Part shown: positions 26,024-34,252 of the stretch, in pieces
Layout of the letters: each line of letters starts with the position of its first letter
Position numbering within the stretch: position 1 is the stretch's first letter
From: Gammaproteobacteria bacterium
Lineage (GTDB): Bacteria > Pseudomonadota > Gammaproteobacteria > Steroidobacterales > Woeseiaceae
DNA length: 64,000 nucleotides
Direction: 5' to 3'
Assembly: GCA_030429005.1 (NCBI GenBank)
Contig: JAUIDP010000001.1
Location: forward strand, 1 to 64,000
Translations under genes and position numbers: made by a program
The notes under the pieces: model-generated
The model's input: only the letters and a program-made list of their open reading frames with translations
Databases searched by the model: none
Told to the model about the DNA's origin: nothing

Positions 26024-27812
26024 TCTTGTCAATCCCGTAAGTGCGAATCCGGTCTGCCAGGGTTGTTGGCTTCACGCCCAGCAGTTCCGCCGCGCCGCCA
26101 CTACCGGACACCTTGCCATCAGCCTGTTTCAATGCGGCGACGATGTTGTTTTTCTGAAACTCCCGCATCTCCGATTCCGTCAGGAATTTCTCATCGGGGA
26201 CGTCATTCTCCGCAACCGAGCGTGCGTCGCCGCCCGGGTCCGACATCGACAGGTCGAGTCGCAGCGTATTTCCCGATGATAGTATGACGGCTCGCTCTAT
26301 CACGTTTTTGAGCTCGCGCACATTGCCTGGCCAGTTATATCGCAACAACAAGTCTGCCTGTGCCCGTGTCAGCTGCAGGACCGGTCGCCCGAAGTCACTG
26401 CAGGTCGCCTCGAGAAAGTGCTGCGCCAGCTGGATGACATCGTCACCGCGCTCACGCAGCGCCGGCACATCGACCGGGAATACACTGAGCCGGTAGAACA
26501 GGTCCTCGCGAAATTCGCCCGCGACAATCTGCTGCTCCAGGTCCTTGTTGGTCGCGGCGATGACGCGCACGTCGACCGAACGCGTGATATCGTCGCCAAC
26601 GCGTTCGAACTCGCTTTCCTGCAGCACCCGCAACAGCTTGCTTTGCAGCTCCAGCGGAATCTCGCTGACTTCGTCAAGGAAGATTGTGCCACCGTCGGCC
26701 AATTGGAATCGTCCGACCCGGTCCCGGTGGGCACCGGTGAAAGCCCCTTTGACGTGGCCGAAGAATTCGCTTTCGAACAATTCTTTCGGGATCGACGCGC
26801 AATTGACTTTCACCAGCGGGCCTTCGGCGCGCGGACTTTGTGCATGGATGATGCGCGCGATCAGTTCCTTGCCAACACCCGACTCCCCATGCAACAGAAC
26901 CGTTGCCGGTGTTTCGGCGACAGCGGCGACCCGATTCAGCGTCTTCATCAACGCCGGGCTCGTGCCGACAATCTGGCCGTGATTCATCGCGACGTTGACC
27001 TCTTCGCGCAGGTAGTCGCGTTCCTGCTCCAGTTCCTCGCGCAAACGGGCATTTTCGAGAAGCGCCGCTCGCAATTCCCGCTCAACGCGGAGCCGCTCGG
27101 TCACGTCCTTCGACGCGATCAACATGCGGTCGACCTTGCCGGTGGCATCGCGGCTGGAAATGGCGGACACCAGCAGGTCAAGCACCTTGCCATCCTTGGT
27201 GACGACCTGGCGCTCTTCATTGTTGTACTCGCCACGGTCGATCAACTCGCGCAGCTTGCTGCCGCTCAGCGCCGCCTTGTCCGTTGGTGCGAAGAACTCG
27301 CGAATAGGCCGGCCAATGACCTCTTCGCGCTTGTAGCCCATTTTTTGCAGCCAGTGATTGGTGGCCGTCACGATATTGCCGTCGGCATCGACCGAGTGCA
27401 GCATCGCGGGCGTGAAGCGGTACAGGTTGCGATACTTGAGATTGGCGCGGGCGGCGTCGGAAATCTCGGTGTACATGGCGACCGTACGCACAAATTCGCC
27501 GGACTGGTCATAGTCGACCAGCGAGCTGGTCAGACAGGAAACGACCTCGCCGCTCGCGGCAACAAATGAAATGGGTTTGTTCTCCAGCTTGCCGGTGCGC
27601 CGCAACGCCGGCAGGAACTCCTTTTCGATGCGCCTGGCCGATTGTTCGGTGACAAACTCGGTCGGCTTGCGGCCCACGACCTCTTCACGCGTAAATCCAA
27701 GGCGCGCGAGGAACGCGTCGTTAACATCGAGGTACCTGCCATCCGGCCCGATCGATGTTGCCATCGTCGGCGCCTTGCGAAACAGCCATTGATAGTCTTC
27801 ATTCGTCAGCAT
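26016..27812 (-). CDS. PAS-PAS sigma-54-dependent transcriptional activator (bEBP)
   Basis: A 598-aa regulator with two PAS domains (about 5-118 and 125-240), a coiled-coil linker (241-275) and an AAA+ domain. The AAA+ domain has Walker A GESGVGKE (309-316), the sigma-54 contact loop GAFTGA (356-361) and Walker B GGTIFLDEV (374-382). A Fis-type HTH at about 555-595 (AAELLGVKPTTLADRI) resembles FhlA/HydG-type tails. There is no receiver domain, so the signal is sensed by PAS (redox, ligand or haem; no haem residue is evident). It is divergent from a 51-aa peptide gene with a sigma-54 promoter and twin palindromic sites in between, which strongly suggests a local target and possible autoregulation. 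Confidence 0.92.
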   Translation of the reverse strand: MLTNEDYQWLFRKAPTMATSIGPDGRYLDVNDAFLARLGFTREEVVGRKPTEFVTEQSARRIEKEFLPALRRTGKLENKPISFVAASGEVVSCLTSSLVDYDQSGEFVRTVAMYTEISDAARANLKYRNLYRFTPAMLHSVDADGNIVTATNHWLQKMGYKREEVIGRPIREFFAPTDKAALSGSKLRELIDRGEYNNEERQVVTKDGKVLDLLVSAISSRDATGKVDRMLIASKDVTERLRVERELRAALLENARLREELEQERDYLREEVNVAMNHGQIVGTSPALMKTLNRVAAVAETPATVLLHGESGVGKELIARIIHAQSPRAEGPLVKVNCASIPKELFESEFFGHVKGAFTGAHRDRVGRFQLADGGTIFLDEVSEIPLELQSKLLRVLQESEFERVGDDITRSVDVRVIAATNKDLEQQIVAGEFREDLFYRLSVFPVDVPALRERGDDVIQLAQHFLEATCSDFGRPVLQLTRAQADLLLRYNWPGNVRELKNVIERAVILSSGNTLRLDLSMSDPGGDARSVAENDVPDEKFLTESEMREFQKNNIVAALKQADGKVSGSGGAAELLGVKPTTLADRIRTYGIDKNV

Positions 27813-27824
27813 CGCGCCAGTATA

Positions 27825-27880
27825 TACGGAATTTCGTAAAAAGAGGAAACGAAAAACCGTAATTTACGGAATTTCGTAAA
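27825..27880. promoter_or_regulatory. Twin palindromic sites, probable activator binding sites (UAS)
   Basis: The 16-mer TACGGAATTTCGTAAA occurs at 27825-27840 and again at 27865-27880, exactly 40 bp (about four helical turns) apart. Each contains the inverted repeat TACG-N6-CGTA (TTTACG-N6-CGTAAA in the second copy). A further overlapping palindrome, CCGTAA-T-TTACGG, precedes the second copy. The sites end about 45 bp upstream of the sigma-54 promoter and begin 13 bp from the activator's own ATG. They are the natural candidates for binding by the neighbouring bEBP. Confidence 0.8.
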
Positions 27881-27923
27881 CTCAATATCTACGTAAGTTG
27901 CTGTTTTTAAACGACATATAAAG

Positions 27924-27940
27924 TTGGCACGGTCTGTGCA
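27924..27940 (+). promoter_or_regulatory. Sigma-54 (-24/-12) promoter
   Basis: TTGGCACGgtctGTGCA fits the sigma-54 consensus YTGGCACG-N4-TTGCW with a perfect -24 block. The GG at 27926-27927 and GC at 27938-27939 are separated by the required 12-nt register; the one mismatch is G for T in the -12 block. It would start transcription near 27950, about 40 nt before the 51-aa ORF, whose ATG has AAGGA upstream. Confidence 0.85.
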
Positions 27941-27991
27941 CTAACAGCACTGAACAACATTTTTTTGGACTGATTACTTCAAGGATCGAAA

Positions 27992-28147
27992 ATGAACACC
28001 AAGTACTTCGAAAACGGACTCGCCCTGATGGCCGCCGTGCTGATTCTGATCGCGGTTTCGTTTGCGGCATCTTCGGCACTGACCAGCCAGCAGGACCTTG
28101 ATTTTCCGCGCTTCGACCGTACATCGAAACTGGTTGCCAGTCCCTGA
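27992..28147 (+). CDS. 51-aa single-pass membrane peptide, probable sigma-54 target
   Basis: Too short for the ORF track. It begins MNTKYFENGLALMAAVLILI and continues with a hydrophobic helix at about residues 9-30, then a polar tail ending TSKLVASP. A good ribosome site (AAGGA, 7 nt before the ATG) and an upstream sigma-54 promoter with twin activator sites argue that it is expressed. No family is recognised. No gene lies in the same direction for 500 nt downstream, so the peptide (or its transcript) may be the main product of this regulated promoter. It may be a small membrane regulator or stress peptide; the function is unknown. Confidence 0.75.
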   Translation: MNTKYFENGLALMAAVLILIAVSFAASSALTSQQDLDFPRFDRTSKLVASP

Positions 28148-28233
28148 CGGCAACCAGGTCCCAGACCTTCCGGGGTCGCGGCACGATCAGGTCTCTCTCC
28201 CCCCGATAGCCTGATTTGCGATTCCGGGAACTT

Positions 28234-28256
28234 GCGATACTCCCCCCCAGTATCGC
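28234..28256. other. Perfect 8-bp hairpin with oligo-C loop
   Basis: GCGATACT (28234-28241) and AGTATCGC (28249-28256) flank a C7 loop. It lies 87 nt after the stop of the 51-aa peptide gene and 77 nt before the end of the leftward PGPGW gene. There is no T tract on either side, so it is not a canonical terminator. It might mark the 3' end of the peptide transcript by RNA folding. Confidence 0.5.
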
Positions 28257-28332
28257 GATTGCTTGGGCGCCGGAGACCGTTCCGTGTCGGATCGGCCCGC
28301 TGAATGACTCACAGATTTCAGCTCTCCGGCGT

Positions 28333-28635
28333 CTATCTTTTTTCTTTCGGAGAAACCCTGTCGCGATGGCGCTCTGCCCGCTCGGCGCGGACGCCGGACG
28401 ACCTGCTGCTGATCGACTCGCGTATCTTGCGCAGCCACGACCGTGCCCAGGCAAACTCGATGCTCAGGATGGCCAGACCGACAGGAATGACCACGAAGGC
28501 GGGCCCGGGGAGCACGATCAGGGCAATGCCGATAAGCAGCACGGTTGAACCAACGACGAATACCGCGACTCGCCGTGCAACCTTGTATGTCTTGTCGACC
28601 GCGTTGTTAATCACCGGTACATCCTGGCCCATCAT
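28333..28635 (-). CDS. PGPGW-type transmembrane protein
   Basis: About 100 aa. Two adjacent hydrophobic helices contain the hallmark VGSTVLLIGIALIVLPGPAF, matching the putative transmembrane PGPGW family (PF09656), followed by a highly basic cytoplasmic tail. The start is uncertain. The ORF extends to ATG 28677, which would overlap the divergent neighbour's ATG. MM at 28635 is used here; GTG 28614, with AGGA 7 nt upstream, is also attractive. Function unknown. Confidence 0.75.
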   Translation of the reverse strand: MMGQDVPVINNAVDKTYKVARRVAVFVVGSTVLLIGIALIVLPGPAFVVIPVGLAILSIEFAWARSWLRKIRESISSRSSGVRAERAERHRDRVSPKEKR

Positions 28636-28675
28636 TTCGATTGTTTTTTGACAACGATTACGTACTCTTTGTTGC

Positions 28676-29272
28676 ATGCGCTCGCAAGCACTCATTGTAC
28701 TGACGTTTCTTCTCGCCAGTCCCGGCACGCCCGGCAGCAGCGACCAGGCCCTGACGTTCGAGTTTACCGCTGCCGAGGCAACGGTCCTCGCGCGTGCCTC
28801 GAACCGGCCGATCGAGCTGCCCGAACTGCGCTTTGTCGTACGCGCGCAGGCTTTTTGCCCGTCGCCGCAGGTACCTGCTTCGATTTCGGTCAGCATCGCT
28901 GACACCCGCATGACCATTACACCGGCTGACGAAGCAGTATTTGAACACGAAATTCTGGTGCCAGCGAAGCAACTCGCCCCGGTAGTGGCTACGGGTTTTT
29001 GCCTGGCGGACGACCCGGGCAGCATGCAGGAAATAAGACTCGAGAGCGCCCTCAGCGCGCAATTGTCGCTGCGCTGCAACGGGGAAAACAGCGAATCGAT
29101 CAGTTATGCGACAGCAGGCCTGGACGTTGCCTTGCTCTGCGAAAATCCCGAGCCGCTGAAACCCGAAGCAGCTTACGGCGAAGACGCTTCCGATGCTTCA
29201 GCGACCAGCAGCTTGCGGCTGAGGAAATCCAGCGTCTTCAACCAGGCATCTTCGGCAGCCTCGGCATCGTAG
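28676..29272 (+). CDS. Hypothetical secreted protein
   Basis: A 198-aa protein with a signal peptide (RSQALIVLTFLLASPGTPG). The mature part is beta-rich, with four spaced cysteines (AFCPSP, TGFCLADD, LRCNGE, LLCENP) suggesting two periplasmic disulfides. No family is recognised. The last 33 residues (100 nt) overlap the convergent dienelactone hydrolase gene and look like low-complexity shadow sequence. The start codon shares GCATGC with a possible start of the PGPGW gene. Confidence 0.6.
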   Translation: MRSQALIVLTFLLASPGTPGSSDQALTFEFTAAEATVLARASNRPIELPELRFVVRAQAFCPSPQVPASISVSIADTRMTITPADEAVFEHEILVPAKQLAPVVATGFCLADDPGSMQEIRLESALSAQLSLRCNGENSESISYATAGLDVALLCENPEPLKPEAAYGEDASDASATSSLRLRKSSVFNQASSAASAS

Positions 29273-30099
29273 GCATTGCCGGTCGGGTTGGCGAAGGCGT
29301 GCTCGGCCTCGGGATAGATGTGAATCTCGTGCTCTTTGCGCAGGCGGCCAAGCGCCGCTTCGAAGTCCTTGACCGAGTCGACCGGGATACCGGCGTCCTT
29401 ACCGCCGAACAGCCCGAGAATCGGCACGTCCAGCGGCCGCAACGCGTCCTCGTCCGAAGTCACCTGGCCATAGTAGATCACCGCGGCATCGAGGTCTTGC
29501 GGAAACAGCAGTGCCGTGTTCAATGACCAGCCACCACCGAAACACCAGCCCATCGAACCGATGGCCGGAGCCTCGGCCACCGTGTTGACAAAATCGTAGG
29601 CTTGCCGGATGTTTTCCTCGGCGCGCTCGCGATCTTCGACCACTTCGATCATGCGCTCCCGGGCCTCGTCCGGCGACGTTGCCACTTTGCCACCGTATAG
29701 ATCGACTGCCAGTACGATGTAGCCTTCCGCGGCGAGCCGGTCCGCCATCGCCTTGACGTTGTCGTTCAGTCCCCACCACTCATGAATGACGATTACGGCC
29801 GGCAACGGTTCGATCATGTCCGCCGGAAAAACGAAATGCCCATAGACCAGTTCGTCACCCACCTCGGCATAGGGCAAGCGCTCCGAGATAACCGCATGTT
29901 GCGGTTCCTGGAGGGCTGCCTCGCTGGCCTCGGCCGTGTCATCCGCATGCTCGCGCGACATTGCTTCGACATTGTCCCGCGCGGCCTGCATGGACGCGTC
30001 GCTGCCGCCATCCTCGCCTTTGTCGCATGCCGCAAGCAAAACCGTCGACGCCAGGAGCGCAATGACAGGACTACGGATGAATTCCGAACGAATGAGCAT
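29173..30099 (-). CDS. Dienelactone hydrolase family lipoprotein
   Basis: A 308-aa alpha/beta hydrolase. ATG 30099 has a strong ribosome site (AGGAA) and gives a lipoprotein signal with lipobox LLAAC near residue 24, then an acidic linker to about 75. The DLH domain shows VIHEWWGLND, the nucleophile cysteine in GSMGWCFGGGWS, the aspartate in FGGKDAGIPVDSV and the histidine in EAEHAFANPTG. Extracytoplasmic location is unusual for classical dienelactone hydrolase, so the true substrate is probably another ester. Its 3' end overlaps the convergent secreted-protein gene by 100 nt. Confidence 0.88.
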   Translation of the reverse strand: MLIRSEFIRSPVIALLASTVLLAACDKGEDGGSDASMQAARDNVEAMSREHADDTAEASEAALQEPQHAVISERLPYAEVGDELVYGHFVFPADMIEPLPAVIVIHEWWGLNDNVKAMADRLAAEGYIVLAVDLYGGKVATSPDEARERMIEVVEDRERAEENIRQAYDFVNTVAEAPAIGSMGWCFGGGWSLNTALLFPQDLDAAVIYYGQVTSDEDALRPLDVPILGLFGGKDAGIPVDSVKDFEAALGRLRKEHEIHIYPEAEHAFANPTGNAYDAEAAEDAWLKTLDFLSRKLLVAEASEASSP

Positions 30100-30234
30100 G
30101 AAAGTTTCCTGATTAACGCCGGCCCGCAATGCAAGGCGCTTTGTACGATTCGCCTAGTTTAATCGAAAACGGTTACAGGGGTCGATCATGGGCTGGCGGC
30201 AGTCTAGACTCGGGGCTGAGGTCCGGACCGGGTG

Positions 30235-32016
30235 ATGCTTCAAGTGGACTTGTTACAGCAATCGATTATCTACCTGCTGGCGGCAATTATCATGGTGCCG
30301 CTCAGCCGAAGACTGGGCTTTGGCTCGATTCTCGGCTACCTGGCTGCGGGTATTATCATCGGGCCATTCGGCGCCAAGCTGGTACACGACCCGGAGCACA
30401 TTCTGCACTTTGCGGAGCTCGGCGTCGTATTCCTGCTGTTCGTCGTCGGGCTGGAGCTGCAACCATCCCGCCTCTGGGTGCTGCGGCGCATGGTGTTCGG
30501 CCTCGGTTCGGCGCAGGTACTGCTCAGCACCGTCTTTATCGCCGCAATCGCCTGGTCCCTGGGTAGCGGCGGCAAACCGGCTCTCATCATCGGCCTGATT
30601 CTTGCGCTGTCTTCAACGGCCTTTGTGCTGCAAATGCTCGCTGAGAAAAAGGAGCTGACGAGCGCGCACGGCCGGGCCGCGTTTTCCATCCTGCTGTTCC
30701 AGGACCTCGCAGCGATTCCATTGATTGCCATTTTGCCGATGCTGGGTGCCGGGGCAGCGGGCGGCGTCAGTGCCGGCCAGCTAGGCATCATGGCGCTGAC
30801 GATACTCGGCCTGATCTTTGTTGGCCGTTACCTGCTCCGGCCGGTCCTGCAGATCGCCGCATCGTCAAAGATTCCGGAGATTTTCACTGCCACCGCGCTG
30901 CTGGTCGTGATCGGTGCCGCGCTCATCATGCAATTCGCCGGCATGTCGATGGTGCTGGGAGCATTCATCGCCGGCATGCTGCTTGCCGATTCGGAGTACC
31001 GGCATCAGCTGGAAGGGGATATTGCCCCGTTCAAAGGCCTGCTGCTCGGACTGTTTTTTATCGCAGTCGGCATGACTGTCAACCTGGGCCTGTTGCTGGA
31101 ATCACCGCTGCGCATCCTCGTAATGGTGACGCTGCTGATGGCAGCGAAAACTGCGGCGCTTGTGCCACTGGCTCGCTATTTCGGAATTTGCGACAAACGC
31201 TCCGCCTGGAGCCTGGCTGCAGCCATGTCACAGGGTGGTGAGTTTGCCTTTGTATTGTTCGCGATCGCCACTCGTGAAGCCCTGCTGCCTTCAGGCCTGA
31301 TCGACGAACTGATCCTCGTGGTCGCGCTGTCGATGCTGATTACGCCGTTTGCCTACATGGCAGCCGAATACTTTGGCAAGCGCAGCGAAGCGGGCGTCGA
31401 GCCCGAATACGACGACATGGACGATCCGCACAATGACATTGTCATCGCCGGCTTTGGCCGGGTCGGCCAGATTGTCGGCCGTCTCCTGCGCATGGTCGAC
31501 CGGTCTTTCACCGCGCTCGAAATCGACTCGTCGCAAGTCGATGTCGTGCGGCGTTACGGCAATATCGTCCACTACGGCGATGCATCTCGCCTGGACGTAT
31601 TGCGGGCTGCCGGCGTCGAACATGCCAGCGTCTTCGTACTGGCGATTGATGACATTGAAGCCTCCGTACAAACCGCCGAGCTGGTTGGCCGGCATTTCCC
31701 GCATGTGAAAATCGTGGCGCGCGCGCGCAATCGGCGACATGCGCACAAACTGATGGACCTTGGCATTCAGAATGTATTTCGCGAGACTTTCCTGTCCAGC
31801 GTCGCGCTGACCAAGGGAGTGTTTGCCGAGCTTGGTATCAGCGAACAGGATGCCGACATCGTTACCCGTTCATTTGTCGACCGCGACGAGCGCTTGCTGA
31901 TCGAGCAGCTGGCATTCCACCAGTCCGAGGAGAAATTGCAGCAATCTGCCCGCGATACTGCGGCCGAACTGGATCAGCTGCTCAGGAACGACGCGCCCAA
32001 GCAGGCCTCGGACTAG
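30235..32016 (+). CDS. CPA2-family monovalent cation:proton antiporter (KefB/KefC-type) with TrkA-N domain
   Basis: A 593-aa inner-membrane K+ (or Na+)/H+ antiporter. About 12 transmembrane helices in residues 1-385 include the CPA2 features LGFGSILGYLAAGIIIGPFG, GVVFLLFVVGLELQPSRLW and ALSSTAFVLQMLAEK. A cytosolic TrkA-N (RCK) domain at about 400-520 has the nucleotide motif VIAGFGRVGQIVGRLL. The C-terminus is polar. No KefF/KefG quinone-reductase partner gene is adjacent, so the exact subtype is left open. Its TAG overlaps the stop of a convergent 50-aa ORF (shared CTAG). Confidence 0.92.
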   Translation: MLQVDLLQQSIIYLLAAIIMVPLSRRLGFGSILGYLAAGIIIGPFGAKLVHDPEHILHFAELGVVFLLFVVGLELQPSRLWVLRRMVFGLGSAQVLLSTVFIAAIAWSLGSGGKPALIIGLILALSSTAFVLQMLAEKKELTSAHGRAAFSILLFQDLAAIPLIAILPMLGAGAAGGVSAGQLGIMALTILGLIFVGRYLLRPVLQIAASSKIPEIFTATALLVVIGAALIMQFAGMSMVLGAFIAGMLLADSEYRHQLEGDIAPFKGLLLGLFFIAVGMTVNLGLLLESPLRILVMVTLLMAAKTAALVPLARYFGICDKRSAWSLAAAMSQGGEFAFVLFAIATREALLPSGLIDELILVVALSMLITPFAYMAAEYFGKRSEAGVEPEYDDMDDPHNDIVIAGFGRVGQIVGRLLRMVDRSFTALEIDSSQVDVVRRYGNIVHYGDASRLDVLRAAGVEHASVFVLAIDDIEASVQTAELVGRHFPHVKIVARARNRRHAHKLMDLGIQNVFRETFLSSVALTKGVFAELGISEQDADIVTRSFVDRDERLLIEQLAFHQSEEKLQQSARDTAAELDQLLRNDAPKQASD

Positions 32017-32165
32017 TCGTCGTCATCATCCCAGGTCCTGATTTTACTCTTGTCTGCTTCTTCCCACTGACGTTCGCTCTTGCGCATATTTTCAACGACC
32101 TTGCCAATCGTATAGACGGCAACGCCGGCGATGATCAGCAATACCACTATCAGCCCGTCCGGCAT
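32013..32165 (-). CDS. 50-aa membrane peptide with penta-aspartate tail
   Basis: Below the ORF-track threshold. The start is MPDGLIVVLLIIAGVAVYTI, then a charged segment (VENMRKSERQWEEADKSK) and a DDDDD C-terminus. There is one transmembrane helix at residues 4-20, probably N-out/C-in. GGGGA 8 nt before the ATG is a good ribosome site. It fills the otherwise empty gap between the antiporter and MATE genes. No family is recognised; a single-pass regulator of a neighbouring transporter is possible but only inferred. Confidence 0.7.
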   Translation of the reverse strand: MPDGLIVVLLIIAGVAVYTIGKVVENMRKSERQWEEADKSKIRTWDDDDD

Positions 32166-32250
32166 GCTTGCTTCCCCGGTTAACCCGATTCGATAAAACG
32201 CGGGCCAAAGCTTACCATCGCAGCCTCCTGTTTTTGCCTTTGACCGCGTT

Positions 32251-33666
32251 ATGATAAGCCCAGCACCGAAGCGCTCGCTGCTGCGACGCAGCGCCGCCTT
32301 TATCCGCCTGTCGCTGCGCGACGACGATACAGACTACACCAGCGGTCCTGTCGGACGGGCACTGGGGCTGCTCGCCATTCCGATGATGCTGGAGATGTCG
32401 ATGGAAGCCGTGTTCGCGGTCGTCGATATCGCTTTTGTAGCGCGCCTTGGCACCGATGCCATAGCGGCAGTCGGCATTACCGAAGCACTGGTCACTGTCC
32501 TCTACGCTGTTGCGGTCGGCCTCGGCATGGGCATTACCGCGATGGTTTCGCGTCGGTTCGGAGCCGGCGATGTCGACGAAGCGGCCAGCGTGACCGGGCA
32601 GGCCATCTGGCTCGGTGCCGTGCTGTCGGTGGCCATCGGGCTCGGCGGCGTCATCTTTGCTGCCGATATGTTGCGCCTTGTCGGTGCGGCGGAAAGTGTC
32701 ATACAGACCGGGGCCGGCTATACCGCGGTGCTGCTCGGCGGCGCATTCAGCATTCTGTACCTGTTTCTCCTGAACGCCGCTTTCCGCGGTGCCGGCGATG
32801 CCGGCATTGCCCTGCGCTCGCTATGGGTGGCCAATGGCCTGAACATCGTGCTCGACCCGTGCTTCATCTTCGGACTCGGGCCGTTTCCCGAAATGGGTGT
32901 CACCGGCGCCGCCGTCGCGACGACGATCGGCCGTGGCGCGGGTGTCCTCTACCAGCTCTGGTTCCTGTTCGATGGCCGCGGCCGGCTGAAATTTCACCTG
33001 CGCCACCTGCGCCCGGTGCCACACCTGATCAAGCGCATGGTGCTGATCTCCGTAGGGGGCGTCGGCCAGTTCCTGATCGCCACGTCCAGCTGGATCATCG
33101 TGATGAGTATCATCGCGCTGTATGGCAGCAACGCAGTGGCCGCGTATACGATAGCGTTGCGTATGCTCGAATTCGTCTGGCTACCTGCGTGGGGACTCGG
33201 CAATGCTGCCGCTACACTGGTCGGCCAGAATCTCGGTGCAGGCCAGGCCGACCGTGCCGAGGCATCGGCCTGGCGGGCCGTGAAGTACAACTTTGTATTC
33301 ATGACAGTGATCGGCTTTTCCGTGGTGGCTGCTGCGCCGCTGATCACGGGCTGGTTCAGCAGTGACCCGGAAGTGCTGCGCATCGGCACCGCCTGCCTGC
33401 GAATTCTTGGCCTCGGGTTTCCGCTCTATGCAATCGGCCTGATACTGACGCAGGCGCTCAACGGCGCGGGTGACACGTTCACACCCACAGTTATAAACTT
33501 CGTCTGCTTCTGGGCGATTCAAATTCCACTCGCATTCTGGCTTGCCACCGAACTGGCCGCCGGGCCGAGCGGAGTTTTCGTTGCCATTGTCATATCGGAA
33601 TCGTTGCTGAGCCTTTTCAGTATCTACGTTTTCCGACGCGGCAACTGGAAGCTGCAAGCGGCCTGA
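32251..33666 (+). CDS. MATE-family multidrug/toxin efflux transporter
   Basis: A 471-aa inner-membrane antiporter with 12 predicted helices in two pseudo-symmetric halves. Typical features are GRALGLLAIPMMLEMSMEAVFAV near residue 33, DIAFVARLGTDAIAAVG, GAGDAGIALRSLW near 180, the second-half WGLGNAAATLVGQNLGAGQADRA near 310, and a late glycine motif ALNGAGDTFTPT. The substrate is unknown. The N-terminal 25 residues are basic and cytoplasmic. Confidence 0.93.
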   Translation: MISPAPKRSLLRRSAAFIRLSLRDDDTDYTSGPVGRALGLLAIPMMLEMSMEAVFAVVDIAFVARLGTDAIAAVGITEALVTVLYAVAVGLGMGITAMVSRRFGAGDVDEAASVTGQAIWLGAVLSVAIGLGGVIFAADMLRLVGAAESVIQTGAGYTAVLLGGAFSILYLFLLNAAFRGAGDAGIALRSLWVANGLNIVLDPCFIFGLGPFPEMGVTGAAVATTIGRGAGVLYQLWFLFDGRGRLKFHLRHLRPVPHLIKRMVLISVGGVGQFLIATSSWIIVMSIIALYGSNAVAAYTIALRMLEFVWLPAWGLGNAAATLVGQNLGAGQADRAEASAWRAVKYNFVFMTVIGFSVVAAAPLITGWFSSDPEVLRIGTACLRILGLGFPLYAIGLILTQALNGAGDTFTPTVINFVCFWAIQIPLAFWLATELAAGPSGVFVAIVISESLLSLFSIYVFRRGNWKLQAA

Positions 33667-33707
33667 CAACGGTAGCAGGCCACTACTGATGATTCGGAGT
33701 ATTCCTG

Positions 33708-34241
33708 ATGAATGACCTCTCTCGCCTGGCCGACATGGCCGAGATTCTCGGTGCCCTCGTCGTCATCGGAGGCCTCGTCTTCGCTGTCATGCAGATGCGC
33801 AATTTTCGCCAGCAGCGACGCGAACTGGCGGCCATCGAGCTGTTCCGCTTTTTCGGCGATACCGACTTCAACCGGGCATACGAGCGGGTGTTGAAACTTC
33901 CGGATGGCCTGGCCGCGGACGAATTCAAATCGCGTGGCCCGGAACTCGCGCATTGTGCAATGCTGATCTGCACGACAATGGAGAACATAGGCGTCATGAC
34001 CTACCAGAGAATTGTGCCCTATACGGTCGTCGACAACCTGATCGGTGACAGCACTGTTGTACTGTGGAGAAAACTCGAGAACTGGGTGCTGTCGATCCGG
34101 GATGAAATCGGCAGCCCGGCTTCGTTCGAATGGTTCCAGTGGCTGGCTGAGCGGCTCGATGAGTTGCGCGATCGCGAGGAATTGCCCGCCTATATCGCAC
34201 ACAAGTCCTGGCGCCCATCGCGACTCACAAAGGAAATCTGA
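33708..34241 (+). CDS. DUF4760-like hypothetical protein
   Basis: A 177-aa protein. One N-terminal transmembrane helix (AEILGALVVIGGLVFAVMQM) is followed by a helical cytoplasmic domain with FRQQRRELAAIELFRFF and aromatic-rich segments (LENWVLSIRDEIGSPASFEWFQWL). It resembles DUF4760-type proteins by topology and composition; the assignment is tentative. It sits 11 nt before an orphan ABC ATPase gene, so it may be co-transcribed with it. Confidence 0.65.
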   Translation: MNDLSRLADMAEILGALVVIGGLVFAVMQMRNFRQQRRELAAIELFRFFGDTDFNRAYERVLKLPDGLAADEFKSRGPELAHCAMLICTTMENIGVMTYQRIVPYTVVDNLIGDSTVVLWRKLENWVLSIRDEIGSPASFEWFQWLAERLDELRDREELPAYIAHKSWRPSRLTKEI

Positions 34242-34252
34242 GCAGGCACAAC

